Source: Chitinispirillales bacterium ANBcel5 (GTDB lineage: Bacteria > Fibrobacterota > Chitinivibrionia > Chitinivibrionales > Chitinispirillaceae). Taken from it: DNA of 42,497 bases. The notes beneath the pieces were generated by a model. It made no database searches and had not been told where the DNA came from. It saw only the letters and a list, made by a program, of their open reading frames with translations. The DNA lies in the NCBI GenBank assembly GCA_029688955.1, contig JARUKZ010000037.1:1-42497 (forward strand). The letters run 5' to 3'. Both the position numbers and the translations under genes were made by a program. Positions 26,658 to 34,666 of the stretch are shown here, one piece after another (position 1 is the first letter of the stretch; each line of letters starts with the position of its first letter).

Positions 26658-28595
26658 CTAATAAACCTTTCTTGTTAGTAAGGAAATGCTTCTTTTATAT
26701 TTGGCATGGTTTTCTAAATTCATTCCAAATGCCAGTAAGCGTTCAATCCCCTTCTCCAAAGCCAACCGCCTGTTACGATCACTGACCGGATGGGTTATAA
26801 CATACTCATCCTGAACATTTCTCAAAGTCCATTTTAATTGATGCTTGCATTTTATGGACGAAAGAATTTCTTCTATGGTCTTAAAATCATCCTCCTCCGG
26901 TGAAGCCATCACTGTCTTAAGAACACGCCCAAGCGTTTCGGGTGGGGAATGGCTGATCATATCCTGATTAGTGTTGCGCTTAATACACTCTTTAGTTTCT
27001 CTTATTCCAAAAACACTATCAACTCTATCAACCAACCAGGAGCCAAAATTTGAAACCCTGTCAACAATTCCCTTTCCAACTCTTCCTACAGTAATCCACT
27101 TCGCGAACATCACATTCGCAAAAACCTCAAAAGTAAGGCTGGCAACTGCACCAACTCTGTGCCATTCGACACTTTCGAACAGATGACTAAAAAGATCGAT
27201 GGCTTTATCCACACTTATCTCTACCGCTATCCCGGCTTTACCACCAATTCCTTTGGTTGCCATTATACCGGTTTCAAAGCTTACTACTTCCCCATCGTAT
27301 TCAAACACAGCTTTTGCTTCAAAACCAGCGCCCAAAGTTTTACCCAGAGTCTTGCCTGCTTCTGCCAAAGTATCAAATTTAGCATGTACTCCCTTAGACC
27401 ACTCAAGTGCCAGAGCAAATTTACCCTCAACAGATGCTCCGGCAAACCCGCCAACGCTGCCACCCACTGAACCCTTTTGTTCATCACCCAGCTCTATGCA
27501 AGGAAACGTTACTGCAGCTTTAAGCGATCCACCCACAAATCCCTTGCCCTCAGGTTTCACAGAAAACCTGAAACGACAATCATAACCATCTTTTATCGCA
27601 CTACGTGCGTTTTCACTTAACAGCAAATACTCGTAAATACTAAAGCCTTTTTCCTGGGGCAAACTCCACTGCCCCTTAACGGTTCCTTCAAGCAAACTGA
27701 AAGAAACGGCACTTTCCGCACCAACGGAAAGTTTTTTATCTTCCAGATCAAAATCGGCACCGGCCCGTGATCCGGCAACAAACCTGAAAAATTGAGTATC
27801 ATATGATGCAGATAGGTAGCCAACAGCAGTATCACTCCCAGCATTATTCTTAAATCTCCAGTTCCAGGGCCACTGCGTATCAATTTTTTCAGATTCCCAA
27901 AGAGTTGCTTTAAGCTTGGTTTTTACCTTCTCCTTTTCCCGTGGCTGCTCATCAAGCTCCTTCATCCACTTGTCTTTAAGCTCTTTTACCTCCTGTGCGT
28001 TATTTTCATACCACACCCCCGCTTTTCCATCTAATTTATGCGGTCGTACATAAACCCTCGATCCAGCTGTACCCCATTTCCAGTTATCTTTTACCTTTAA
28101 AAGCTCCTGAACCGCCGATGAAGGATCCTTAGCAATACCATCAAATTTTTCCTCTGTCTTTTTAATCAGCTCCTGAGCATTAGCCGAGGAGGTTTCATCA
28201 ATCGGCCCCTTTATAGCTGTGTCACGGTATTGGCTGATTTGCGCGGCAAAATCATTGAGTTCCTCGACTTCAACCAGCAACGCATCAACCTGGGATGGCT
28301 CAACTATAAGATATTCATCCCTCCCGGGAGCGTAAAAAATCATCTCACCTTCGGCTTTACAGTTCTCTGATTCTCCCCGTGCAAGACAAATCACAGGTTG
28401 TTCTTTTTCCCTCACCACTTTTTCATACGTATAAAACCCGTTGGCTAATTCAAGCACCTGCCCGGGCTCAATACGATCAGGATCCTCTAAATCATTGAAC
28501 TCCGCTAGCGGTTTGTAATATGAGCTGCATCCGTAGTAACGCTTTGCTATTTTGGCAAGTGTATCACCTTGCTGAACAACATATTCATGAAACAC
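26658..28595 (-). CDS. LysM-domain protein with exchangeable C-terminal domain, predicted polymorphic toxin
   Basis: A 645-residue protein starting at GTG; AAGGAG 8 nt upstream supports that start, which overlaps the preceding gene. Residues about 4-52 form a LysM domain (YVVQQGDTLAKIAKRYYG). A helical region follows (about 110-220), then a long glycine-rich, beta-like region (about 250-470: SVGGSVGGFAGASVEGKFALALEW) and a hydrophobic helix (VGAVASLTFEVFANVMFAKW). The C-terminal ~95 residues start at SPPETLGRV (about 550) and are duplicated downstream as an orphan. There is no signal peptide, so export would need a dedicated machine. LysM plus Gly-rich body plus variable tail recalls effectors of type VI or contractile systems, but none of those genes is in view. 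Confidence 0.75.
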   Translation of the reverse strand: MFHEYVVQQGDTLAKIAKRYYGCSSYYKPLAEFNDLEDPDRIEPGQVLELANGFYTYEKVVREKEQPVICLARGESENCKAEGEMIFYAPGRDEYLIVEPSQVDALLVEVEELNDFAAQISQYRDTAIKGPIDETSSANAQELIKKTEEKFDGIAKDPSSAVQELLKVKDNWKWGTAGSRVYVRPHKLDGKAGVWYENNAQEVKELKDKWMKELDEQPREKEKVKTKLKATLWESEKIDTQWPWNWRFKNNAGSDTAVGYLSASYDTQFFRFVAGSRAGADFDLEDKKLSVGAESAVSFSLLEGTVKGQWSLPQEKGFSIYEYLLLSENARSAIKDGYDCRFRFSVKPEGKGFVGGSLKAAVTFPCIELGDEQKGSVGGSVGGFAGASVEGKFALALEWSKGVHAKFDTLAEAGKTLGKTLGAGFEAKAVFEYDGEVVSFETGIMATKGIGGKAGIAVEISVDKAIDLFSHLFESVEWHRVGAVASLTFEVFANVMFAKWITVGRVGKGIVDRVSNFGSWLVDRVDSVFGIRETKECIKRNTNQDMISHSPPETLGRVLKTVMASPEEDDFKTIEEILSSIKCKHQLKWTLRNVQDEYVITHPVSDRNRRLALEKGIERLLAFGMNLENHAKYKRSISLLTRKVY

Positions 28596-29379
28596 CTGTC
28601 AGCTCCTTGTAGGCGATGTTTTTAAATGCAAAATATTTTTTCCCCTCTTTTCCGGGAATAATCTCAAGAGTATAGGATAATGAAGGGTCAAGGTCTGTAT
28701 ACTCCAAATCCAGGTAATCATTACCGGGAATTTTGTCATCCTCTACCGTTTTTACAACATCATAACTTCTGTTTGCGTCTGTACTGAATAACCTGTAAGT
28801 ATCATCCCGAAACTCTTCGCGGTTTGGATCTACAGGAAGTCTGACCCTCACCGATTCGCTAACAACCAGTGGTAGCTCGAGCACAGGGCTATCGATGGTG
28901 TTTTCTCCCCTGGAGTGAGAAATTTGTTTGATCTGATACTGCGAAGGTGTACTGTTGTCTTCACGCCAGGCATTATAGTGCCTGAGTCCCATGAACCATA
29001 GATGTTCAATGTTAAGAAGCGCCACATCATCATCTTCAATAAACCCTTCAACCGTCTGGGCAAGGTCCTCCTCCTCCCCATCATAAGTCCCAAAAAGTTT
29101 GCCCCGTATTTTGGCCCGAATAGTTTTTTTGAGATATTTCACTTTAACGGCAAGAAAACATTGCTCATTGTGCTGAAAACCTTTTGGACCGGGTTTCCAC
29201 TCTGCGGAAATGATACGAACCTCAGGTTCATGTTCCTCCTCCTCATCTCTGCCGTCACCCTCAACACCGGTAATAAATTTGGGGGGCGCTTCTGTCTCCT
29301 CAGAGTGCTTCTTTTGATCTTTTCTTTTAACCGGCGGAGGTGCAACACTCCAGTCGAGATCGGCATGTGTCAGAGCCAT
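28585..29379 (-). CDS. Acidic protein at the head of the toxin operon, possible adaptor
   Basis: A 264-residue protein with a well-placed AGAGGA before its ATG. Residues 1-60 are charged and probably disordered (KRKDQKKHSEETEAPP, GRDEEEEHEPE). The rest looks like two beta-sandwich modules (VRIISAEWKPGPKGFQHNEQCFLAVKVKY and the C-terminal DYLDLEYTDLDPSLSYTLEIIPG). There is no signal peptide or membrane helix. It overlaps the LysM gene by 11 nt, so the two are coupled. I do not recognise the family. Position and overlap suggest a chaperone, adaptor or loading protein for the LysM protein. Confidence 0.6.
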   Translation of the reverse strand: MALTHADLDWSVAPPPVKRKDQKKHSEETEAPPKFITGVEGDGRDEEEEHEPEVRIISAEWKPGPKGFQHNEQCFLAVKVKYLKKTIRAKIRGKLFGTYDGEEEDLAQTVEGFIEDDDVALLNIEHLWFMGLRHYNAWREDNSTPSQYQIKQISHSRGENTIDSPVLELPLVVSESVRVRLPVDPNREEFRDDTYRLFSTDANRSYDVVKTVEDDKIPGNDYLDLEYTDLDPSLSYTLEIIPGKEGKKYFAFKNIAYKELTGVS

Positions 29380-29752
29380 AGTATATCCTCTTTAAACAAT
29401 GTAGGTTTTAAGCGACAGATAGCTTCTGGTATTAGCTAAAGCAGATTAGTTGTAATATATACAATAATATATATAATCTCATACTGTCTGAAAACAGATC
29501 GATATCAAAGCGTGTTTTTCCGCATCTTCCAAAAAAATTAAAATAGCTGTAACAGTGTTCCTGATACCCATAACCTGATTATTGTTCAAAGAGAGTATAA
29601 GTAATTACAGGATAACCCCTTTGCACGGCAAATCATCGGGGAAATGAGCTTGGTTAAATGCAACTCGTGTTGTTTAACGGGTTCTTAGAATATCGTTTAT
29701 ACTCATGAACCAATAATGGATGCTATTGTTACATCAAATTTTGGGTAAATAG
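29380..29752. other. Intergenic region upstream of the toxin operon
   Basis: About 370 nt with no supported gene. An AT-rich stretch around 29450-29485 (alternating TA) lies 75-100 nt upstream of the acidic-protein start and is the likely promoter area. No intrinsic terminator is visible for either flanking gene, and no repeat of the REP family occurs here. Confidence 0.4.
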
Positions 29753-31858
29753 TCATGATTTAAGAACTCTGCCAGCGTTTAATATTGCGACAATAGCCAT
29801 TCCCATATCAGCAAATACAGCCTCCCACATTGAGGCTACGCCAAATGCTCCCAGAGAAACAAACAGCAGTTTGACTCCAAGTGAGATTATGATATTTTGC
29901 CATACTATTACTTTGGTAAACTTAGCAATATTAATGGCTTCAGCAACTTTAAGTGGTGAGTCGCCTGTCACGACAACATCGGCGGTTTCAATGGCAGCAT
30001 CCGAGCCAAGTGTTCCCATTGCAATTCCAACGTCAGCCCGCGCAAGAACCGGCGCGTCATTTATTCCATCTCCAACAAAAGCCACCTGTACCTGAGGATT
30101 TTCTTGCACTATTTTCTCCAGAAACTCAACTTTCTGAACCGGTAATAATGACGATTCAAAACGATCTATTCCAGTTTTTGATGCCACTTCCATAGCTGCA
30201 GTTTTGTTATCTCCGGTAAGCATCCATATTTGTTCCACACCAGATTCTCTAAGTTTTGCCATAGCCTCAAAAGTGTGATCTTTTACTTTGTCCCCTAAGC
30301 GAATATAACCAATGCATTTACCATTAAGTGATACATAAACAATCGTTCCCTGTTCTTCATTAACTTCTATACCAGTTTCTCTCATAAGTGTATGATTACC
30401 ACTTAAGATCTCCCTACCCTTGTACCTAACCTTAACCCCCCGACCAGCAATTTCGCTGTGTTGCTCTATATGTTCCTGAGATATATCCACGCCTCGTGCT
30501 TTGAGCTCCTTTTTAACTGAAAGAGCTATCGGGTGATTTGAATAATACTCTGAAGCCCCTGCGTACTCAAGCAATTCTAACTCATCTGTTCCTTTAAAGG
30601 TAACCACCTGCTGAACAGAAAAAACGCCATGGGTAAGGGTTCCCGTTTTATCAAAAACAACAATCTTTACATTACTTAATCGTTCGAGGAAATGCGAGCC
30701 CTTTACAAGAATCCCTTTCTTGGAAGCCCCACCAATCCCTCCAAAAAAACCAAGCGGTATGCTTATAACAAGTGCGCATGGACAGGAAATCACAAGTATT
30801 ACCAGAGCCCGGTAAATCCATGCAGAAAACATCTCTTCAGGGAAAACTAAAGGAGGAATAAAGGCAATTAAAGCAGCCACTGCAACCACAAACGGAGTAT
30901 AGTAGCGAGCAATCCTGCTTATAAATTTTTCGGTTTTTGCTTTCCTGGAAGCTGCGTTTTCAACCTCTTCCAGAAGCCTGACAATGGAGGACTGAGAGAA
31001 CGGTTTTGTAACTTCAACAACAATAAGGTTTGTGAGGTTGATCTCTCCCGCAAGAACGCTTTGCCCCTGCTGTACCTTATTGGGGCGAGGTTCTCCGGTT
31101 AACGCGGAGGTGTCTATGTGAGAAACTCCACTGACAACAGTACCATCAAGAGGAATTTTTTCTCCGGGACGGATGTTTACCACTTCACCAACCTTAACTT
31201 CTTCAGGAGAGATTCTTACTTCTCTGCCCTCGCGAACCACATGGGCAAGATTAGGCCTGACAGCCAATAGTGATTTTATAGATCTTCTGGAGCGATGCAC
31301 AGCAAGGTTCTGTAAAAATTCGCCTACTTTAAAAAATATCATCACTCCAACCGCCTCAGTCAGTGCTCCAATTGCAATCGCACCAACAGTAGCCAGGCTC
31401 ATCAGCACATTTTCATCAAAAAAAATTCCTCTGACAATAGTTCGTACTGCTCCTCTGAGAACGTTCCAACCAGCAAGAAGATATGCCGATATAGCTATTA
31501 TGTACAGGATAATTAATCCATACCTCACCTGTTGAAGTATACCTTCCAGGAAAAAAATCGAAAGAAAGAGAACGCCTGAAATTATAATAATCAACATCTT
31601 TTGTTTTACCCGAAAATCCTCCACATCTTCAGCAAATTCCTGAACCGTTGCGCTGGTAAGTGGAATAAGTTCCACATCCGGATCTACAACCGATACTTCA
31701 TCTCGAATCTTTTCGGGGTAATCTGTATCGACAGTTAGGGTTAGGGCTGCAAAATTCAACTCAGCACTTTGGAAATTTTTGACTGATTTCAGATGCGTTT
31801 CGATATTTAACGCACAATCTGCGCAGTCAAGATGTTTTATGTGATAACGGTAAATCAT
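29753..31858 (-). CDS. zntA: Zn/Cd/Pb-type P1B ATPase
   Basis: A 701-residue heavy-metal exporter of the inner membrane. It has a short N-terminal heavy-metal-associated domain with HLDCADCALNIE, then membrane helices. The ion-path motif SCPCALVIS (CPC) is present, as are the phosphorylation site FDKTGTLTHG, the ATP-binding SNHPIALSV (HP motif) and the hinge GDGINDAPVLARADVGIAMG. CPC plus one DCADC-type metal domain fits the zinc/cadmium/lead class rather than the copper class. Its ATG overlaps the stop of the upstream ArsR-family gene (ATGA), and the repressor carries a zinc-type ligand set, so zinc is the most likely inducer and substrate. Confidence 0.93.
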   Translation of the reverse strand: MIYRYHIKHLDCADCALNIETHLKSVKNFQSAELNFAALTLTVDTDYPEKIRDEVSVVDPDVELIPLTSATVQEFAEDVEDFRVKQKMLIIIISGVLFLSIFFLEGILQQVRYGLIILYIIAISAYLLAGWNVLRGAVRTIVRGIFFDENVLMSLATVGAIAIGALTEAVGVMIFFKVGEFLQNLAVHRSRRSIKSLLAVRPNLAHVVREGREVRISPEEVKVGEVVNIRPGEKIPLDGTVVSGVSHIDTSALTGEPRPNKVQQGQSVLAGEINLTNLIVVEVTKPFSQSSIVRLLEEVENAASRKAKTEKFISRIARYYTPFVVAVAALIAFIPPLVFPEEMFSAWIYRALVILVISCPCALVISIPLGFFGGIGGASKKGILVKGSHFLERLSNVKIVVFDKTGTLTHGVFSVQQVVTFKGTDELELLEYAGASEYYSNHPIALSVKKELKARGVDISQEHIEQHSEIAGRGVKVRYKGREILSGNHTLMRETGIEVNEEQGTIVYVSLNGKCIGYIRLGDKVKDHTFEAMAKLRESGVEQIWMLTGDNKTAAMEVASKTGIDRFESSLLPVQKVEFLEKIVQENPQVQVAFVGDGINDAPVLARADVGIAMGTLGSDAAIETADVVVTGDSPLKVAEAINIAKFTKVIVWQNIIISLGVKLLFVSLGAFGVASMWEAVFADMGMAIVAILNAGRVLKS

Positions 31859-32172
31859 ACTGATTGGCGCTCCTTCTCAATATGCTGTAAACAAATGTAG
31901 AGAATTTTTCTGATATGATTGTCAATAATCGAATAGTGAACGGTTTTACCCAAACGAACAGACTTAACTAACCTACCCTGTCTCAGTATTCTCAGTTGAT
32001 GGGAGATAGCTGAATGGTTCATTTGAAGCTGATCGGAGATTTGCTGAACATATAGCCGGTTATCCATCAGGAGGGTAAGGATTCTAATCCTTGTTGGATC
32101 TCCCAGGATCTTAAAAATCTCAGTTACTTTTAAAAGAGATGACTCGTCTTCAAACAGGTTGCTTTTAAGCAT
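31855..32172 (-). CDS. ArsR/SmtB-family metal-sensing repressor, alpha-5 zinc site
   Basis: A winged-helix repressor of 105 residues from the ATG at 32172. Longer frames (to 32262) are rejected because the predicted operator would then lie inside the gene. The recognition helix is MNHSAISHQLRILRQGRLV. There are no ELCVC-type cysteines, but the last helix has D-x-H-(10)-H (IDNHIRKILYICLQHIEKE): Asp84, His86 and His97 in this numbering, the positions of the alpha-5 zinc site in CzrA/SmtB. The fourth ligand (His100 or Glu in relatives) is Lys here, with Glu99 and Glu101 on either side. It is expected to release the operator when zinc binds, inducing the ATPase gene it overlaps. Confidence 0.9.
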   Translation of the reverse strand: MLKSNLFEDESSLLKVTEIFKILGDPTRIRILTLLMDNRLYVQQISDQLQMNHSAISHQLRILRQGRLVKSVRLGKTVHYSIIDNHIRKILYICLQHIEKERQSV

Positions 32173-32200
32173 ATCGGTGCGCCCGGTCCCAAATGAAATA

Positions 32201-32216
32201 ATGAACATATATTCAT
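32201..32216. promoter_or_regulatory. ArsR/SmtB-type operator
   Basis: ATGAACATATATTCAT, a near-perfect palindrome in a longer AT-rich context, 29 nt upstream of the repressor start. It matches the TGAACA...TGTTCA/TATTCA pattern of SmtB/CzrA-family operators. It probably overlaps the promoter of the repressor-ATPase operon. Confidence 0.7.
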
Positions 32217-32390
32217 ATATTAAATAGCTCAGAATCGCTTCTCTTTTTAATTCCGAGCACAAAACATACCATTTTTTGCTACATTTGTACCATATTCACC
32301 TAATAAAACCCTGAAAGTGGTAATTTTTATCATAGCTAAATATTATTTTCCTCTATCTGTCTATACATTATTTATTGATTTACGGGGGTT

Positions 32391-34637
32391 TTGGCCAGAC
32401 TAATGAATCACATCCAACTTATCTGCGATATCGGTGAGCTTAACGAAGTTTTCACAGACACACAAAACATAAACGATTTTCTGCAAAAAATTGTAGAGAT
32501 GGTTGCTAAGCATATGGACGCAGCGGTGTGCTCTGTATACCTCTTTGATGAAGACCGAAATGAACTGGTTTTAAAAGCCACCAAAGGCCTTAGCCATGAG
32601 GCGGTAGATAAGGTAAGAATGAAATTGGGTGAAGGTTTGGTAGGACTTTCATTAAAACAACTTCGTCCCATATACGAACGCAAAAGCAGCGCTCATCCTT
32701 CCTATAAGTATTTTCCTGATACACTCGAAGAGAAATATGAAGCGTTTGTAGCAGTTCCTATCGTACGCGGTTTATCCAGAATTGGGGTGCTTGTAATACA
32801 GCGCCAAAGAAGAAGGATCTTCAAAGAGCAGGAGATCGTCACCTTACGAGCTGTGGCTTCACAGCTTGCAAATATGCTTGAAAATGCCCGACTCTTCATG
32901 AGTCTAAGAGTGCCCCGTTACCATGAAGAAAAAAAGGTCAGACCCTTAAAGCTTGCAAAAGGTAATGTTGCCTCCGAAGGATACGCCCTTGGCCCTGCAA
33001 GGATAATAGACCGAGACAGGGTGTTTGAAAGTTTCCTTCATAGAGAATACAAAAAGAAATATACTCTGGAAGATTTTAATAAAGCTTTGTCTGTGACTGA
33101 AAAACAGCTTGAGGATCTCCAGGCTATAGTTGAAGAAAAACTCTCAGATGTTGCTTCTCTTATTTTTACCGCACATCTGCTTTTACTCAAAGATACCGAG
33201 TTTGTTGGTGCTATGGCTCAAAAAATTGAAGACGGCATGAATGCACCTAATGCTGTTTTGTCTGTGGCCAAAAGATATGTAGATCTTTTTTCTCACGGAG
33301 AAAATCATTATATAAGGGAAAAGGTTCAGGATATTGAAGATCTTACCATAAGAGTAATGGGCAATTTGGTAAAAGAGCTAAGTGAACTGTACAGATGTAA
33401 TGATCATATAGTAATAGCACGAGAACTATACCCTTCAGATATGCTTAAACTCTCTTCGGAAGGAGTCTTAGGGGTTGTTCTGGTTACCGGTGGAGTTACT
33501 TCCCACCTCTCTATTCTTGCTCGTTCTCTCAATGTCCCTATGGTAATAATCGATTCTCCCCGCTTACTTTCAATACCAGATGAAACGAAGCTGCTTCTTG
33601 ATGCAGAGATCGGTAATCTTCATGTAAACCCATCCGCAACAGTTACTGCAAATTTCCATAGCCGAAATGAAGCGCGAAAAAAGATTAGCATCAAAAGAAT
33701 GACCGTTAAACCCAAAACATATACTAAAGACGGTCAACAGATTCGCCTTATGGCCAGCATAAACCTTTTATCTGATCTTAAAGTTGCTAAAGAGGTGAAA
33801 TGTGAAGGTATAGGACTGTATCGAACCGAGTTTCCCTTTCTGATACGAAGTAATTTTCCCAGTGAAGAGGAACAGTATGTTGTATACCGACAGCTTGTAG
33901 AGGGACTTCCTGGAAAGGAAGTAGCATTCAGAACTCTTGATATTGGTGGAGATAAGGTTCTTTCCTATTATGATATGACTATGGAGCAAAACCCTTTCCT
34001 TGGAATGCGTTCTATCCGTTTTTCGCTATCAAACAGAGAAATATTCCTTCAGCAGATCAGAGCAATGCTCCGTGCCGGTTTTGATACAGATATCAGAATT
34101 ACATTTCCGATGATATCATCACTTGAGGAGTTTCTTGAAGCACGTAACGCGGTAATAGAAAGTATTGGATACTTACGAGAAAAGAAAATACCTCATAACT
34201 CAAACCCCCTTATAGGAATAATGGTAGAAGTTCCATCAATTGTTGATATGGCACAGGATCTTGCCAGAGTGGCAGACTTTTTCTCTATAGGAAGCAACGA
34301 TCTGGTTCAGTATATGCTGGCTGTTGACAGAACAAATGAAAAGGTAGCCTCATTTTACATTCCACATCATCCCTCTATTTTAAGAGCGATAAAAAGGATT
34401 ACTGATGCAGCGGCATCAGAAAATAAAGAAGTGATGGTGTGTGGGGATATGGCTCATCAGGAAAAATACCTGCCCTTTTTCATTGGAACCGGGATTAAAA
34501 CATTGAGCCTTGAAGCTGCATATATACCTAAAATTCAGGAAGCTATAGGTAAAGTAGACTCCCTTAAAGCACAAAATTTAGCTGCGGAGGTTCTTTCCAC
34601 TTCAAAAATTTCGGAAATAACAAAGCTGCTTAAATAA
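32391..34637 (+). CDS. ptsP: GAF-domain phosphoenolpyruvate-protein phosphotransferase (PtsP, EI-Ntr type)
   Basis: A 748-residue enzyme that autophosphorylates from PEP and passes phosphate to an HPr/NPr partner. An N-terminal GAF domain (about 10-165: DAAVCSVYLFDEDRNELVLKATKGLS) senses a small ligand. The EI N-terminal domain follows, then the phospho-histidine domain with His372 in GGVTSHLSILARSLNVPMV. The PEP-binding barrel has FLGMRSIRFSL, IGIMVEVPS, FFSIGSNDLVQY and active Cys684 (VMVCGDMA). The given start is TTG; ATG at 32403 is an alternative, and neither has ideally spaced Shine-Dalgarno (GGGGG lies 2 or 14 nt away). No NPr or EIIA-Ntr gene is nearby. It is divergent from the zinc operon. 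Confidence 0.93.
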   Translation: MARLMNHIQLICDIGELNEVFTDTQNINDFLQKIVEMVAKHMDAAVCSVYLFDEDRNELVLKATKGLSHEAVDKVRMKLGEGLVGLSLKQLRPIYERKSSAHPSYKYFPDTLEEKYEAFVAVPIVRGLSRIGVLVIQRQRRRIFKEQEIVTLRAVASQLANMLENARLFMSLRVPRYHEEKKVRPLKLAKGNVASEGYALGPARIIDRDRVFESFLHREYKKKYTLEDFNKALSVTEKQLEDLQAIVEEKLSDVASLIFTAHLLLLKDTEFVGAMAQKIEDGMNAPNAVLSVAKRYVDLFSHGENHYIREKVQDIEDLTIRVMGNLVKELSELYRCNDHIVIARELYPSDMLKLSSEGVLGVVLVTGGVTSHLSILARSLNVPMVIIDSPRLLSIPDETKLLLDAEIGNLHVNPSATVTANFHSRNEARKKISIKRMTVKPKTYTKDGQQIRLMASINLLSDLKVAKEVKCEGIGLYRTEFPFLIRSNFPSEEEQYVVYRQLVEGLPGKEVAFRTLDIGGDKVLSYYDMTMEQNPFLGMRSIRFSLSNREIFLQQIRAMLRAGFDTDIRITFPMISSLEEFLEARNAVIESIGYLREKKIPHNSNPLIGIMVEVPSIVDMAQDLARVADFFSIGSNDLVQYMLAVDRTNEKVASFYIPHHPSILRAIKRITDAAASENKEVMVCGDMAHQEKYLPFFIGTGIKTLSLEAAYIPKIQEAIGKVDSLKAQNLAAEVLSTSKISEITKLLK

Positions 34638-34646
34638 TTTTTTATG

Positions 34647-34666
34647 AGAAGTATAACCAGACTTCT
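34647..34666. terminator. Bidirectional terminator between ptsP and murJ
   Basis: AGAAGT/ACTTCT stem (6 bp, 8-nt loop) between convergent genes. It is followed by ATTTTCTCTTT on the + strand and by CATAAAAAATT on the - strand. The stem is short; its 3' edge touches the murJ stop region. Confidence 0.5.

Larger units (their letters stand above)
24692..26948 (-). repeat. Head-to-tail duplication of a toxin-tail/immunity cassette
   Basis: Copy 1 is 26948 down to about 25825 and copy 2 is 25805 down to about 24692. Each has three parts. The first is a near-identical outer block in the toxin tail (26749-26948 against 25606-25805, offset 1143, no indels). The second is a divergent centre (26200-26748 against 25069-25605, 12 nt different in length). 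The third is a near-identical block covering the second half of the MORN gene and its downstream flank (25825-26199 against 24692-25068, offset 1131 within the gene). The copies lie about 20 nt apart. Confidence 0.92.

Noticed and set aside
26658..28595. Cell-wall hydrolase on the basis of LysM
   Set aside because: No amidase, NlpC/P60, lysozyme or peptidase motif follows the LysM, and there is no signal peptide.
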